From the NCBI GenBank assembly GCA_005406025.1, contig BGZK01000078.1, forward strand, positions 682,001 through 746,000: a stretch of DNA of 64,000 nucleotides, written 5' to 3'. This document shows, one piece after another, positions 35,663 to 47,185 of the stretch. The DNA is from Eumeta japonica (Eukaryota; Arthropoda; Insecta; Lepidoptera; Psychidae). A model generated the notes under the pieces. It worked only from the letters and a program-made list of their open reading frames with translations, did not search any database and was not told where the DNA came from. The position numbers and the translations under genes are program-made. Position 1 is the stretch's first letter, and every line of letters starts with the position of its first letter.

Positions 35663-35670
35663 GTTTAGAC
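35663..35670. repeat. hAT target-site duplication, right
   Basis: GTTTAGAC follows the right inverted repeat directly and matches the left duplication GTCTAGAC at 7 of 8 positions. Confidence 0.85.
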
Positions 35671-36269
35671 GATAAGTTGAGAATGGTGTTAATTCAACAT
35701 AATGGTCCAAAAATGATGTGTTATGGCTCATTCGATCCGGAATCATGTCTAGATCATTGTGCTAGAAAATTGAATTAGCACACTAAAAATTCCAAAAATT
35801 ATAAACAATTAAAGATAGAAAAAAAGTAGTGTTTGGTTTTTTGCTCATAATTCGTAAACTAATATTTTTTTGGAAGAAAAGAAAAGATTCTTAAAGAGGA
35901 GGAAATTTACTAAAAAAAGCCTAACTCCCGAAACTCTAAAAAAATATGGTATAATCCAAACACAACTGATTCCCGTTGGAATTTTTTATTTAAATTATTT
36001 TTTTAATAAACTAGACGATTGTTAATTAAAAAAAATTTCCGGGAGTTCCCTTATTATTGCAAACTAAAAAAACATTTAAATAATTGCCATAAAATTTTTT
36101 CGCTTCGTGGAGGCCTTATTATACACACACCAAAGAAGATAACGTGATAAAAATTTAAATGAATTCGATACTTTGTCTATAATGATTTTTTTAAGTGAAC
36201 AAAAAAAGACAATTTACCGTAATTTTTAATTTTCAATTTCGGTATCGGTTGATAGAAATGTATTAAATG
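35671..36269. other. AT-rich spacer between hAT and LINE fragment
   Basis: I see no gene or recognisable repeat in this stretch; it is dominated by A and T runs. Confidence 0.5.
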
Positions 36270-37195
36270 TATTAGATTCTCACTTCCAAATGTAAGACAT
36301 GAATCCGGAACTATTTTAGTACGTAACAAAGAATTAGATATTTGTTAATGATACCGTGTTCCTGGGAATAACTTTAGATAACTGGTTTCAATGTGGTTAT
36401 CATATAAGTAAGTTGGCGAAAAGGCTTAGCACTGCCGCCTATGCAGTCAAAAAAATAAGAAATCTATCAGACGTCGAAACTACTAGATTGGTTTATTTTG
36501 GCTGTTTCCACAGCAGGATGTCGTATGGCATCTTGCTCTGGGGAAACGCCGCGGATGTTCATAGAATTTTCGTGTTGTGGAAGTGGGCCGTTCGCGCGAT
36601 TTACAAACTCGGACCTCATGCATCTCTTAGAAATAAGTTTAAGGAAATTGGAATCTTAATCCTGGCATCTCGATTCATTTAAGAAAATGTATTATACGTA
36701 AAAAAAAATTGAAATGTTTAAAGGAAATAGTAGTCGATATAAATTCAATACCAGAAATAAAAATAAACTGATTTCACATGTTAGTCGACTAAGTAAAGTC
36801 ACAAATTCATTTAGAAGGCTCTGTGTGCGCATATATAATAAGGTTCCTGTAGATATATGAGATTTATCCCAATATAAATTTAAGAGTGTTATTGAACAAT
36901 CACTCAGTAAAAAAGGGTATTGCACAATTTCTGAATATTTAGAAGACAAATATCCATGGGCATAAGCGGCTCGACTTCTTACCGGCCGTTTTGTCCTTAA
37001 AGGTTTTGTATTTGTTTTGGCTATGTATGAGCAAATTTGAAAAGAGCTACCCAAAGTTTCTTGCTCGTTCTTCTTGAGGGAAAACTGCCTTCCAAATGAG
37101 CGGTAAAGTGTAAATTCGCAAAAAATAATGATGTATTTCAAGTGTTATTTTGTAATCTATGAAATAAAGTTATTTTGAATTTTGAATTTTTTTGA
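36270..37195 (+). mobile_element. 5'-truncated jockey-like LINE, 3' end fragment
   Basis: Carries the C-terminal part of a non-LTR retrotransposon ORF2. In order I read LPNVRHESGTILVRNKELDI, VFLGITLDNWFQCGYHISKL, AKRLSTAAYAVKKIRNLSD, SYGILLWGNA and AVRAIYKLG. A decayed tail follows, ending ISEYLEDKYPWA and a stop near 36966. The 3' UTR ends CTATGAAATAAAGTTATTTT plus GAATTTTGAATTT repeats. One extra T near 36340 and an early stop at 36682 break the frame. The same order of motifs and the same 3' end occur in the longer copy at 59650-61838. The host copy was probably made by target-primed reverse transcription with 5' truncation. Confidence 0.85.
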
Positions 37196-40100
37196 AAGTA
37201 CCTAGTAGCTATAATCATAGAATTCGGAAAATTGGCCGTAGTACGAATAGCAAAAAGTATTGCTGCTCTTGCTTACCGTCCATACGAGAAATATTCATAA
37301 ATATAATATATTGCTGAACCGCCGTTGTTATACTACTCGAGTACTTTGAAAACGAAAAGTATGATATTTTTCGTAAAATATTAGCATTAAACTTTCACTA
37401 ATAACCGGCTATTAGTCACTTCGAGTGCAGTCAAACACTTGCATAGGATAGGGTAATCTTTTTTTTTCTAGAAAGTCGAATAATCAAAGAAAAAAAGGGT
37501 CTTTCCTAGTGTTCGTTCTATCCGTTGACGGATTTCACTTGCTGATTTTTGGTCGGGCCGTTAAGGTCACTACATTCGCATCGCCCCGAGGGTCATGGCC
37601 CTTGACGCCTGCGCCATCGCACATCTACATATTTATGATACCGCCACGCAAACGCCTCAAATCTGTTATGAATATTCCTTTGCGCGGCACAGCCGTCAGC
37701 TAACCCACATTTAATTAAGTTTGCGTCCCCTCAAAGGATCCAAACGTAATCAGTGCCGCAAAAGACGGGATTTGTATCAATTTAGTATGTACCTAGGCCG
37801 GTGCGCGAGTCCGTCCGTCTACGTACATTTAAATGTGAGTACTGCGTGATGTCTGAGAAAATAACAACATAACAACTATGTATTGTACACTATTTTTCCA
37901 CCTCGAATACGAACGTACAGCGCCTTTGTGTGACACGCTAGATTTAGAAACTAAATTTGTATTGATTACTAAACAATGGAACTGTACACAAAAAAAGTAG
38001 GTTAATCATAATATTGTCCCTTCAAAGAGAGAAATATTTAAAATGATTTTTCAGAAACGTCGACCTTAGTTACTTCCTACACTTCATTCCATTGAATTTC
38101 AATTTTTCACGTACACACATAGTTTACAGTTTACTACGCCTCACGTTGAGTGATTTGTTTTTTTCGTATAGCCCTAAGTACTTGTAACATATGGTTATTA
38201 CCATGTGTTACAAGTACATAGGCTACACGTGGTGGCTATATTTAGTCACGCACAGCTGTAAAAGGATATTATTGTGATCGATCTATACAATCAAAATAGT
38301 TAACGGGCGTTGACCGAAATCAGCAATTTGCGAGGGGTTAAAATTCAACACTATCGACCCGAAATAAAATATAGGGAATGTATGGCGGTCCTCCGTCGAA
38401 TGAAAAAATATGATGCGTCTCATGCCTTAACGTTTGCTACGGCTCTTAAAAAAGGATTGTGACTCGTATTAAACACATGTTACGATATAAAATTTTTGGA
38501 TTCGTTTTATTATGTAACTCACATTTCCCATTGAAACTGACTGTTAATGATTTCATTTAAATTTTCTGGTGCATTTTAATTTCTATCGTATTCAAATTGA
38601 AATTTATTTCTAAACATATAAATGAAAATATTATGACATTCAATATCTTCATTTTGAAGTAATTACACAAAATGTGCAAGAAACTACTTGTATTAATTTA
38701 AATTTAGAGTAAATACAAATGATGCTTTTATAATCCATAAACTTACAATTATTTAAATTTAATATATGCATATATATTTGGTTTTAAGTACTAAAACGGA
38801 CTGGCTCAACTTGTGAAATACCACACTCTCGCAAAGTACAGACGTGAAATAACCCCTTCTGTTGTTATAGTGCGTCCAGTAAGTGAGAGTTCCAGTAGCC
38901 CTCTATCATCCAAAACCTCCTTCCATTAGCTCCTTGCCCTTCAATCAGATATCCTATTCCTATCCAAGAGGACGGTAATGCACCAGTGATTACTCTGAGG
39001 TTGCGGCCGGTGAGAACTTACTCTTAGGTAGCTCCCATGCTCGTTTCGTCTCAAGAACCTTATAAAAAATGTATTATTTTTCCACCAAAATTCAATTTAG
39101 AGAAACTATATGGAATAAATATATTTAAGCGTATGTCACACCAATTTAATTATTCACTAGCAGTGCAAACAAATTTTACAATTGAGTCATGTTCAGTAAT
39201 GAAAAATGAGAAATGTTATTTTTAAGATAATAATAAATATTTTTTCAGTTTTAGATACATATTACGTTTATTTACAACTTAGAACACTATGCCATCGTAT
39301 TTCAGTTACGTTATCTTGGGGGGTTTTTAAGCAATGATGCTAATTAACATAATTAAAAATTGAAATTATTTCTTTACATAACCAATTTTAAACAAAAAGT
39401 AAAGGTTTTGATTACGTTTTTCAGAAACAAGGTAGCTATAAAATTTTTCTTTTCTTGCGTTGACAGCACGTAAGACTTACTTAGTAACCTGCTACGTATT
39501 CTAAAAAAATGCTTGGTGCTTGTTATTCCTTATTATGTGCTCACTTGTGAACAATTCTTTTTTGTTACAACACATTTTCTTTCACCTTAGAATATACATA
39601 TTTAATAGTACGTTTCTTTTTTTTTAATTACACACGTAGTTTGTTATATTGATCAGCTTTATTCATCCTGGCTAGATATAGCATTTAGAATGCTGGGCAG
39701 CGCTAGACCATAATCATAATTAGGCCTTATAATGGATAATATGATAAAAGTGACGCAGCACGAAAAATTTTATTGATGAATTAAATTTTAGGCTTCTGAT
39801 CGAATAGAATAAAAGCACCTGAGGGTAAAAAACAAAAGCACTGATCATTATAAGGCCCTTAAGATTGACGGAGTGCAAACCGCTGAATGAAATTGAACAA
39901 ACTGAACAGAGATTGTAACTGAAACTGCGACCAAGATAACTTTTAAAGCAGTATTTGTTGAGGAGTTACTACTGAAATTCGAAGTCCACCGTAACGATGA
40001 ATTGCAGCTATCATGTACTGATATACAAAAAAATGCATGAAAATCAATTAAGCCGATGCCTAGTGTCATTAAAGTTACTGTACAGATGAAAGGCCACCTT

Positions 40101-40200
40101 TTATCTCTGACAGATTGTTAGACTATTCTTAGTTCATCCACTATGTTACTATTATTTTAATTTCCCATGAATTAACTACGATTATAAATACATTTCTGGT
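37196..40200. other. Intergenic stretch with one notable hairpin
   Basis: No recognised gene. A GC-richer patch at about 37555-37620 (GCCCCGAGGGTCATGGCCC) and the hairpin at 38166-38228 stand out; the rest is AT-rich. Confidence 0.5.
38166..38228. repeat. Imperfect hairpin, about 29-bp stem, miRNA-precursor-like
   Basis: The left arm around TAGCCCTAAGTACTTGTAAC pairs with the right arm GTTACAAGTACATAGGCTAC. The stem runs from GTATAGCC/GGCTACAC at the base to ATGGT/ACCAT at a small loop (TTATTA region). It has one bulged base, two mismatches and one possible G-U pair. Stem length, bulges and loop size resemble an animal miRNA hairpin, but no homologue is recognised. Confidence 0.75.
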
Positions 40201-40213
40201 AGTATTTAAGGTA
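40201..40213. repeat. Penelope-element target-site duplication, left
   Basis: AGTATTTAAGGTA directly precedes the element. An identical 13-mer follows it at 42045-42057. Confidence 0.88.
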
Positions 40214-40505
40214 GACGCTTGCCTGCAACACGCATTAACATGCAGCATGTAACCCACCGTTAACCCTCGAATCTGCCTCTCCACTACGAATGTCTATCCA
40301 AAAGATTGAATATTGATTCCAGAGAATTGACAGATATCGAACACCTAGTGTTATTGTTAAGTGTTATTTATTTTTATAATTATTTTATTCCGCTAACTGT
40401 TAAACTGTTAATTCTACGTACGTTTCATGCCAACCAGGCACATCCTCAGGAAATTGCCGACAGTCACATCCACCAGGGTGCAAGGAGCGTTAAAACAACC
40501 AACAC
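40214..40505 (+). repeat. Left inverted arm of the Penelope-like element
   Basis: Runs from GACGCTTGCCTGCAAC to AAAACAACCAACAC. Read in reverse complement it matches 41716-42007 closely; shared blocks include CTACGTACGTTTCATGCCAA, CCGACAGTCACATCCACCAG and GAATCTGCCTCTCCACTACG. A third copy stands alone at 2911-3245. Confidence 0.92.
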
Positions 40506-40543
40506 GACCTCGTTAAAATTTCGGCCATTAATGGGCTTAAAGA

Positions 40544-40592
40544 TGAACCCATAGCTCACCTATATACAAAGGAAGGTCTAGCTATGGGTTCA
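40544..40592. repeat. Foldback, 13-bp arms, 23-nt spacer
   Basis: TGAACCCATAGCT (40544-40556) is the exact complement of AGCTATGGGTTCA (40580-40592). The right arm is the genuine reverse-transcriptase GLAMGS codon stretch, so the left arm may be an inverted copy of it. Confidence 0.85.
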
Positions 40593-41564
40593 CCTTGGGC
40601 CTATGGATAATTCGAAAATAAGCACATAATAAACAATAATAATATCCTGTATTATTTTAGATATGTGGACGATATTATTATGTGTTGGCTGGGTAATTCA
40701 ATAGAATTAGATCTTTTCAAAATTATATTAATAGTATACACCCCAAAATTCAATTTAAACTAGAGGAAGAAACAAACAATTCTATAAATTTTTTAGATTT
40801 GACCTTAACTAGAAAAAATAATAGACATGAATTTAAAATATATAGAAAACCCACGTGCACAGATACTACAATACCCATTTCTTCTTGTCATCCATGGCAA
40901 CACAAATTGGCGGCTTATAAATCAATGATACATCGGTTATTCACCATACCCCTTAATAATCATAATTCCTCTTTAGAATTAAATACTATTTACAGTATAG
41001 CATTGGCTAACGCATGTAGTAAAAAATGTATTGATGGACTCATTAATAATAAAAAAAAGTATTATAAAGAAAAGTATCTATCCAACACAATCTAAAGACC
41101 AAAAGAAATATATAGCTAGTTTGACATATTTTGGTACAATGTCGGAGAAAATTTCAAGATTATTAAAAAAACATAATATTTATACGGCCTTTAAAACGAA
41201 TAACAATTTGAAAACTTTATGTAACAATAAAGGTAAATTACACAATAATAAAAAATCTGGAATTTATAAATTAACTTGTGATGACTGTAAATCAATATAT
41301 ATAGGACAAACCGGACGTTGTTTTGAAAAAAGATACAAAGCACATATTTCGGCCTTTAGAAATAATAAATCAGGCAGATCCCAATTTGCTAAACATCTAT
41401 TAGAAACCGGTCATAAGCTTAATAACGATCACAAATTCTATGTTTTGCATGTGTGTGAGAAGGGGTTACGTTTGAATGTTTTGGAATCCTTCGAAATTTT
41501 AAAACATAAAGACAATAATAATATGCTCAACGACCAAATTGACGTTTATAAATCGCCATTATAG
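40560..41564 (+). pseudogene. Penelope RT C-terminal half plus GIY-YIG endonuclease
   Basis: Plus-strand coding remnant. EGLAMGSP (about 40575-40598) is the reverse-transcriptase motif before the catalytic box. YYFRYVDDIIMCWLG (YVDD at 40662-40673) is the catalytic Asp pair as found in Penelope-like enzymes. FLDLTLTRKNNRHEFKIYRK followed by PTCTDTTIP (40790-40880) is the downstream thumb/connection region. The frame that opens at 41031 and ends at 41564 carries the nuclease, with GIYKLTCDDCKSIYIGQTGR (GIY at residues 77-79, YIG at 90-92 of that frame), the basic helix RYKAH and later FAKHLLETGH. Cys64, Cys83, Cys86 and His105 of that frame may be zinc ligands. Frame changes occur at about 40600, 40720-40790 and 41090, so it is dead. 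The stop lies only two bases before GACGCTTGCCTG of the right repeat. Confidence 0.88.
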
Positions 41565-41566
41565 GA

Positions 41567-42044
41567 CGCTTGCCTGTAACTATTTGGGTAATGTTGATGA
41601 TGGTTAGTCTGTGACATTTGACAGACATGTCTATCGGTGGTGGTCTGTGGCTGCCTTAAGAATGTTTTCGTCGCTCTTTGACCATTGCATGACAGCGGTC
41701 TGCCTAACAAGGTTGTGTTGGTTGTTTTAACGCTCCTTGCACCCTGGTGGATGTGACTGTCGGCAATTTCCTGAGGATGTGCCTGGTTGGCATGAAACAT
41801 ACGTAGAATTGACAGTTTAACAGTTAGCGGAATAAGATAATTATAAAAATAAATAACACTTAACAATAACACTAGGTGTTCGATATATGTCAATCCTCTG
41901 GAATCAATATTCAATCTTTTGGATAGAGATTCGTAGTGGAGAGGCAGATTCGAGGGTCAGCGGTGGGTTGCATGCTGCATGTTAATGCATGTTGCAGGCA
42001 AGCGTCTACTATGGATTTCCACTAATTAACACCTCACACAATAC
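41567..42044 (-). repeat. Right inverted arm of the Penelope-like element
   Basis: The reverse complement of 41716-42007 is the left arm. This copy is longer: it continues inward to a second GACGCTTGCCTG at about 41567 (so its two ends form a short inverted repeat with GGCAAGCGTC near 41997-42006) and outward through AATTAACACCTCACACA to 42044. That outer part is shared with the solo copy at 2911. Confidence 0.9.
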
Positions 42045-42057
42045 AGTATTTAAGGTA
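42045..42057. repeat. Penelope-element target-site duplication, right
   Basis: AGTATTTAAGGTA, identical to 40201-40213. Confidence 0.88.
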
Positions 42058-43660
42058 ATAAATATAAGTCGCTGGTAAATGCCTTGCAAGACAGGCTCAA
42101 AGCTTCACAGTGTTTTTGACTTCAAAAACATTATAAATAATTACATGTTCATTATGTAAAATCGTAAATAATTTGAATATTTTACACTTTTCGGGTTTAA
42201 AATTTTAAATGCTCTCTTTCGCAAATATCAGATATAAGATATTATATGGAGCTTACAGAATTCAAAACAATTTATAAAGACAAAAATGGTTGAATTTTAA
42301 AAACCGATCAGATAATAAATCCACAAATAAATAAAAAAAACTCTTGAAATTTTTCCATAATGATATTTTTCCATAGAATGGAACAATTTGAATAAAGTTT
42401 ATTTCGTTCGATGGAATTTTCGAACACAAAAAGTAATTTAGTTTCAAAATGCCTATCTATTTGGTAATGTAGAAGTTATTTTGAAACTAGCTTTTGTGAT
42501 AAATATGTGATCACGATATATTTCGTAAAAATAAACCCATTTTGACCGGATTTATAAAATCCACGCGGTTCTTTGGCGCTGTTTAAATATTAGAATTAAT
42601 CGGATCAATAGTGCAGATACTATTTGAAGAAAAAAATATCTCTATGCACATACATATATTCATACGGACACTGAAAATGATTGGAACAGCTTCCTATATA
42701 GGATTTTAAAAAAACATCTAATGAAAACTCAATTTTCGCAAATCGGACTGAATACCATAATTTCCTGAAGTTTTTGAAAATTGTCCATTTATTTTAGGGG
42801 GGAGTTAAAAAATTTCAGAAAACAGAGCACATTTCGTCGGCATCAAATCGGATATTGATATTTTCATACGCATGTCGAAGAGCTCGCAAAGGCGGTAAGC
42901 GACGTACCTACTGCGCGGGTGGCGGCGAGTCGATAGCAGGCGGTGCGCCTGTAATTTATATCCGAAAAGCGGTATGAGACGGGATCCATTATCAACAAAG
43001 AGTTATTCAACTTTGATACTTCAGGCCGGTTTGCATATCAAACCGACTTGGAAGACTTTAAAATATCGCTCAGAAATGGGATAAAAATTTACATCAAATA
43101 CGCATTGTTTAGGTTGAAAATGGAATAGTTAATGTAGGTTTAATTCGATTACATTAAAACAATTCTTATTTCATAGGTTATAACATAACACTTAAAATAC
43201 GTCATAACATTTTGATAATTCGAAAATTTTATTTATTACTCGTTTGTTTTTTTTTTCTTAACAGGAACCTCCAAGAAATTGGACTTATCATATTCTTGAA
43301 TACTTGCCATTTAATATTAGAAAACTGTAACTCTTTTTAACAACTATTAGATTTTAAATCTATTTAAGTGCAAAATTTTTTGACTTGAAACATGAGCACA
43401 AAGGACGATTATGTGATTTTGTAATCGATTGACAAGTAAACACGTATTATACATTTCTAAATACTTTTAAACTACATTGAACGTTTTTATATAAACTCGG
43501 AGACTAGAGTTAAGATTCAGATTTGTTCAAACTTAGTCCTAAGGAAGATTCTAGGTCACAGTCTGTAAGCCACCAGAACGGTTCGCTTCAAAAGTAAGAA
43601 AATTCTATGTGTATCTGCAGCATGTCCGCAGAGCAAGATCCCACGTTCAATATGTCACAT
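42058..43660. other. Intergenic stretch, no gene recognised
   Basis: AT-rich apart from a GC-richer patch at 42885-42960 (GCGCGGGTGGCGGCGAGTCG). No transposon core or host exon was identified. Confidence 0.5.
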
Positions 43661-43666
43661 TAAAAT

Positions 43667-43978
43667 TTAAAAAATCCGGTGGTTTTGGTAATAGAACGCC
43701 TTTCTTATCTTTTTGACTGCGTGGGTAGCAGAGCTTAGTTTTGAAAGCATTGCATATTTTATTTTCTTCCCATTGAGAATTTCGTTATGTACATTAAGCC
43801 GTTTAGCTTTGGACATAACAATACTCACATCGTCATAGACAAGTTGTTGTCTTTCCGATTTTAATAACAACGAGGTATTATCTAAGAACAGCGTTGTCTC
43901 GTGAACATCATTCACAAGGCCAACGATTACTGCTACCACGAGGGATATGCCAAAAGTAATTAAATACTCTTCACTCAA
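43667..43978 (-). pseudogene. jockey-like LINE ORF2 fragment, internally deleted (minus strand)
   Basis: A single open minus-strand frame contains VNDVHETTLFLDNTSLLLKS, which aligns with the LINE catalytic region (VYIN...LFADDTSL; here the Ala-Asp-Asp box reads LDN). After a short linker it continues as LSSATHAVKKIRKAFYYQNH, which aligns with the later LAKRLSTAAYAVKKIRN segment of the copy at 36.3 kb. The roughly 90 residues normally between these parts are mostly missing. The catalytic Asp pair is altered, so it encodes no active polymerase. Confidence 0.72.
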
Positions 43979-44117
43979 TAACTTGATGCTGGAAAGTTAT
44001 ACACCATCGTTAATACTGGTAAATAATAACTTTTAAAATGGAACACATTTGAGTTAATTTTTTTTTCTTTACAATGCTTATTTTGGTGAGAATCAAGCGG
44101 AGATTGTGTTTGCAACA

Positions 44118-44960
44118 ATGGAACTCAGTCAACGTGATTGTTGCGCTATGATTTATAGAATTTACAAAAAAAAAGTGTAAAACTCTAAAACTGTTTTGAA
44201 CTTTTAGTCACTACTTTTGGTAAGTCTGCTTCTTCACAAGGAACAGTATTTAATTAATTTACTAATTTCAAAAGTGGATGGGAAAGCCTTGAAGATAAAG
44301 CAAAGACAAATCACCCGCCAAACGCACTCACTCAAAAAAATGTTCAGGCAGTTGAAAAACTGATCAGAAAGAACCGAAGAAGCTTAAGTAAGCTTCTTCG
44401 GTTTTGTAGAGCTTAAATAATAACTGGGCACTGAATCAGAAGTGACGTAAACAATTATTCACGATCACGTTTCACTCTGTTGTTCGAGATTGGTGCTGAA
44501 CAAACTGATTGATTGGTGACGATTGATAATAGAGACATTCGAAGGAGGCGAAAAATGAAAACGGGTAAGATATACTTAACGGTGAGTAAAGATGGTTGTG
44601 TACAATGTCGACTCCTAAACAAAACGACAGTCGACCGTATGGTGCTATGAAAATGAACCATCATCGACAGAATGTTGCCATGCGCGTAGCACACAGGAAA
44701 AAATGGTCGCCACTTTTATTTATTTTTTTAATACCGGTCATTTTCTACTCAGATGGTAGAGGATTAAAACAGTTAATGAGTGATATTTTGTGCCCCAGCA
44801 GTATTATCAACTTGGTGTGACAAGCGATTGAAGTCACGAATACGGCACCTTCCTTATCACCACGATAATGCTGGGCCTTACAAGCTTTCCAGAAAACTTA
44901 ATTTTTTTTGCTTCGAAAAATATATTTATCCTAACTTATCCAACGTATTTCCTATGAGGT
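44118..44960 (+). pseudogene. Mariner-like transposase relic (plus strand)
   Basis: Starts MELSQRDCCAMIYRIYKKK, the typical N-terminus of one mariner lineage. In shifting frames it continues with SQGTVFN, FTNFKSGWESLEDKAKTNH, PPNALTQKNVQAVEKLIRKN and RR. A degraded middle follows, with STPKQNDSRPYGAMKMNHHR near 44604-44660, and then YHHDNAGPYKLSRKL near 44853-44900 (the HDNAxxHT motif region). Stops and frameshifts are frequent. It differs in sequence and orientation from the mariner relic at 14.9-15.5 kb, so two separate insertions are present. A perfect foldback (44372-44403) lies inside the gene. Terminal inverted repeats were not located. Confidence 0.8.
44372..44403. repeat. Perfect foldback, 15-bp arms, 2-nt loop
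   Basis: AACCGAAGAAGCTTA (44372-44386), AG, TAAGCTTCTTCGGTT (44389-44403), within the mariner relic directly after the codons for KLIRKNRR. Confidence 0.97.
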
Positions 44961-47185
44961 TTTTGCTTTTTTCCATAATCAAAAAAAATTGAAAAGCGAG
45001 GAACATACAAGGGCTGTATATAATTTCGGAATTTCTGAATTATCTGAAAAAGAATAGTCAGAGATATTTTTCAGGTGGTTCAAGTGCATGAAAGACTGTA
45101 TACATGCTCACAGTTAATTCTTTGGGAAAATAAATATTAATAATAAATAATAAATATTATAATTTATAAATATTTAGTTTTCTTTGGAATACCCCCCGTA
45201 GCCCTAGCAACTAATAGAATATATTATGGAAATAAACTGAAAAAAAAATGAACAAGAATTGGTCCCTCTAGTACTCTCACATGGACCTAAATGTATGATC
45301 TTTAACTAAAAATTTTCTAGACGATGTTATGCCACTGACGACTTTTTGAACGCTATTAATCAAATACGACTTCAGAATACCGAATATAATCTCATTAAAA
45401 TTTTGTCATTCATACATTGAAATACTTTGTAGAGATTGCAAAATTTATTATACATTCGATTTTTATTAATGTCTCGAAGTTTTTTAAAAAAAATTGATGC
45501 TTATCTAACAAATAGACACAAACTTGACATTTTTTTTGAATCAGGATTAATTGATTTATACATTAAATGTATTTAAAAGCAATAATTTTATAAGACAATT
45601 GGATTGAATTAACAATTATCAAACACAGGCTATGAAAACACAACCAGAAAAAGCAGTTGGAAATCTGTAACTTGTAAATAAAAATAAATGTTTTACTTTC
45701 ACTTCTCGCGAGAAAAACGCGAGCTAAGAATACCAAAAAGTACTTTAATAAAGTTTCCTTGAAGATGGTAGAGCTAAAAATAGAGTGTCAATGCCAGGCA
45801 GCCGAAGCGGAGCCCGCTAATAATTTATATCGGATCTAACTAAACACACTTGATTTATTGACGCAGTAATGATTCCCTCATATATTTTACTATCTTTTTC
45901 CTTTCTTTTAAATGAAGCTTCGAAATATTTATCTGTGTAGATGTGATTTGTTTAGGGTATCACTTTTATACAAAAATTGACATACATATGGAACTATTGT
46001 ATATGCTTGCATCACCATTTGTGTGGAGCGCTGATATTATAACAACTAACATATGTTCCCTTTAGAGTTTATTTTTTATACTACATTCCTTAACCGCTTC
46101 CATTAAGATCATAAGTATAAATAAAAATATAATCAGGCATATATAAATATTGCTAGCATAATTTTTATGCTTTGAGAAGAACATGCAAAAACATAAAAAA
46201 ATGAAATTTAATAGAGATTTTATTTTATTTATGGACTAATTTCCAAGCAGTTTATCGAAAGTGTCAGTTGAATTTACTTTTAACTATTATACAAGACATG
46301 TTCACTAATACCAAATCAAATTTCAATAAGTGTTCATTTTCACAAAAGCGACGACTTGTTTGAACGAGTTCATTACCTCAAAAAATAAAATGAATCTTTT
46401 AAAAATAAATATACGCACTTGTATGCAATATTCTATTCTCCCAAGAAATTTATTTAGTTTAAATTCCTCTTTCTTTTTTTTTTGTATTTGCACTCATGGC
46501 TTTTGGAATTATTGAATATAGTAGAACATTGGGTACAATTATGTATATTTATTTTTTCAGTTATTACCCTAACATAGTATATATGTCAGTATATAGTTTT
46601 ATGCAGAATTTTGATCCATTTACTTATATAAATAACATCTATCAGCACAACTCTCGCATATTTGTTTTAGTAAAAATGATTTTTTGAATGGATATTTGTT
46701 TTTTAAAAAGTCCCTTTTTTATTAATAATTTTATTTTCAACTTCTTAGTTTTGTCTTAATCTGTGCATTCCTAGTAATGCATCATTAATATTTTATAAAC
46801 TCATACGTTTTGTTTCATCATCTTCTTTAGAAAGTTTCCCTTTACGTTAGTTCTTGGCTTTTTCTAGTCTTCTTTACCTTTCTGTGGGTGTTTCTTTTTC
46901 CGTGTTTTCCCTACGAGTATCGGATAGTAAAACAGTGAACCTCCCCAATGGTGCAAATAGTAAGGCAAAGGCTTAATTACAACAGGGTGCTCCCTAATGC
47001 ACTGAGGTGGTTCGTTAGCAAAATCAGATATTTGATACCATATTGCAATTCAGTATACCAGCACGGCCTCACTTTCACTCGGGAGCATTACATTCCCTCG
47101 CTTATTTCAGGTTAGACCTTACTCATGATTGACGAAAATTACAGTCCCAGTTTGATTTTGGAGTTTTCCTTCTTTTGAACAGGTG
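44961..47185. other. Intergenic stretch, no gene recognised
   Basis: AT-rich. The right flank of the mariner relic is not defined. Open frames at 46330-46687 are low-complexity and show no domain. Confidence 0.45.

Larger units (their letters stand above)
40214..42044 (+). mobile_element. Penelope-like retroelement with inverted arms (1831 bp)
   Basis: A truncated Penelope-like element: a reverse-transcriptase tail and GIY-YIG endonuclease lie between two long inverted repeats (40214-40505 and 41716-42007). The whole block is bounded by a perfect 13-bp direct repeat (AGTATTTAAGGTA). This implies that the inverted arrangement was inserted as one unit. Penelope-like elements are known for terminal repeats that may be direct or inverted, and for variable target duplications. 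The right arm carries about 37 extra bases at its outer end and about 150 at its inner end relative to the left arm. The coding part is broken in several places. Confidence 0.85.

Noticed and set aside
41546..41914. Minus-strand 122-codon frame as a gene
   Set aside because: It is the inverted terminal arm of the Penelope-like element; a matching frame in the left arm (40306-40554) arises for the same reason.
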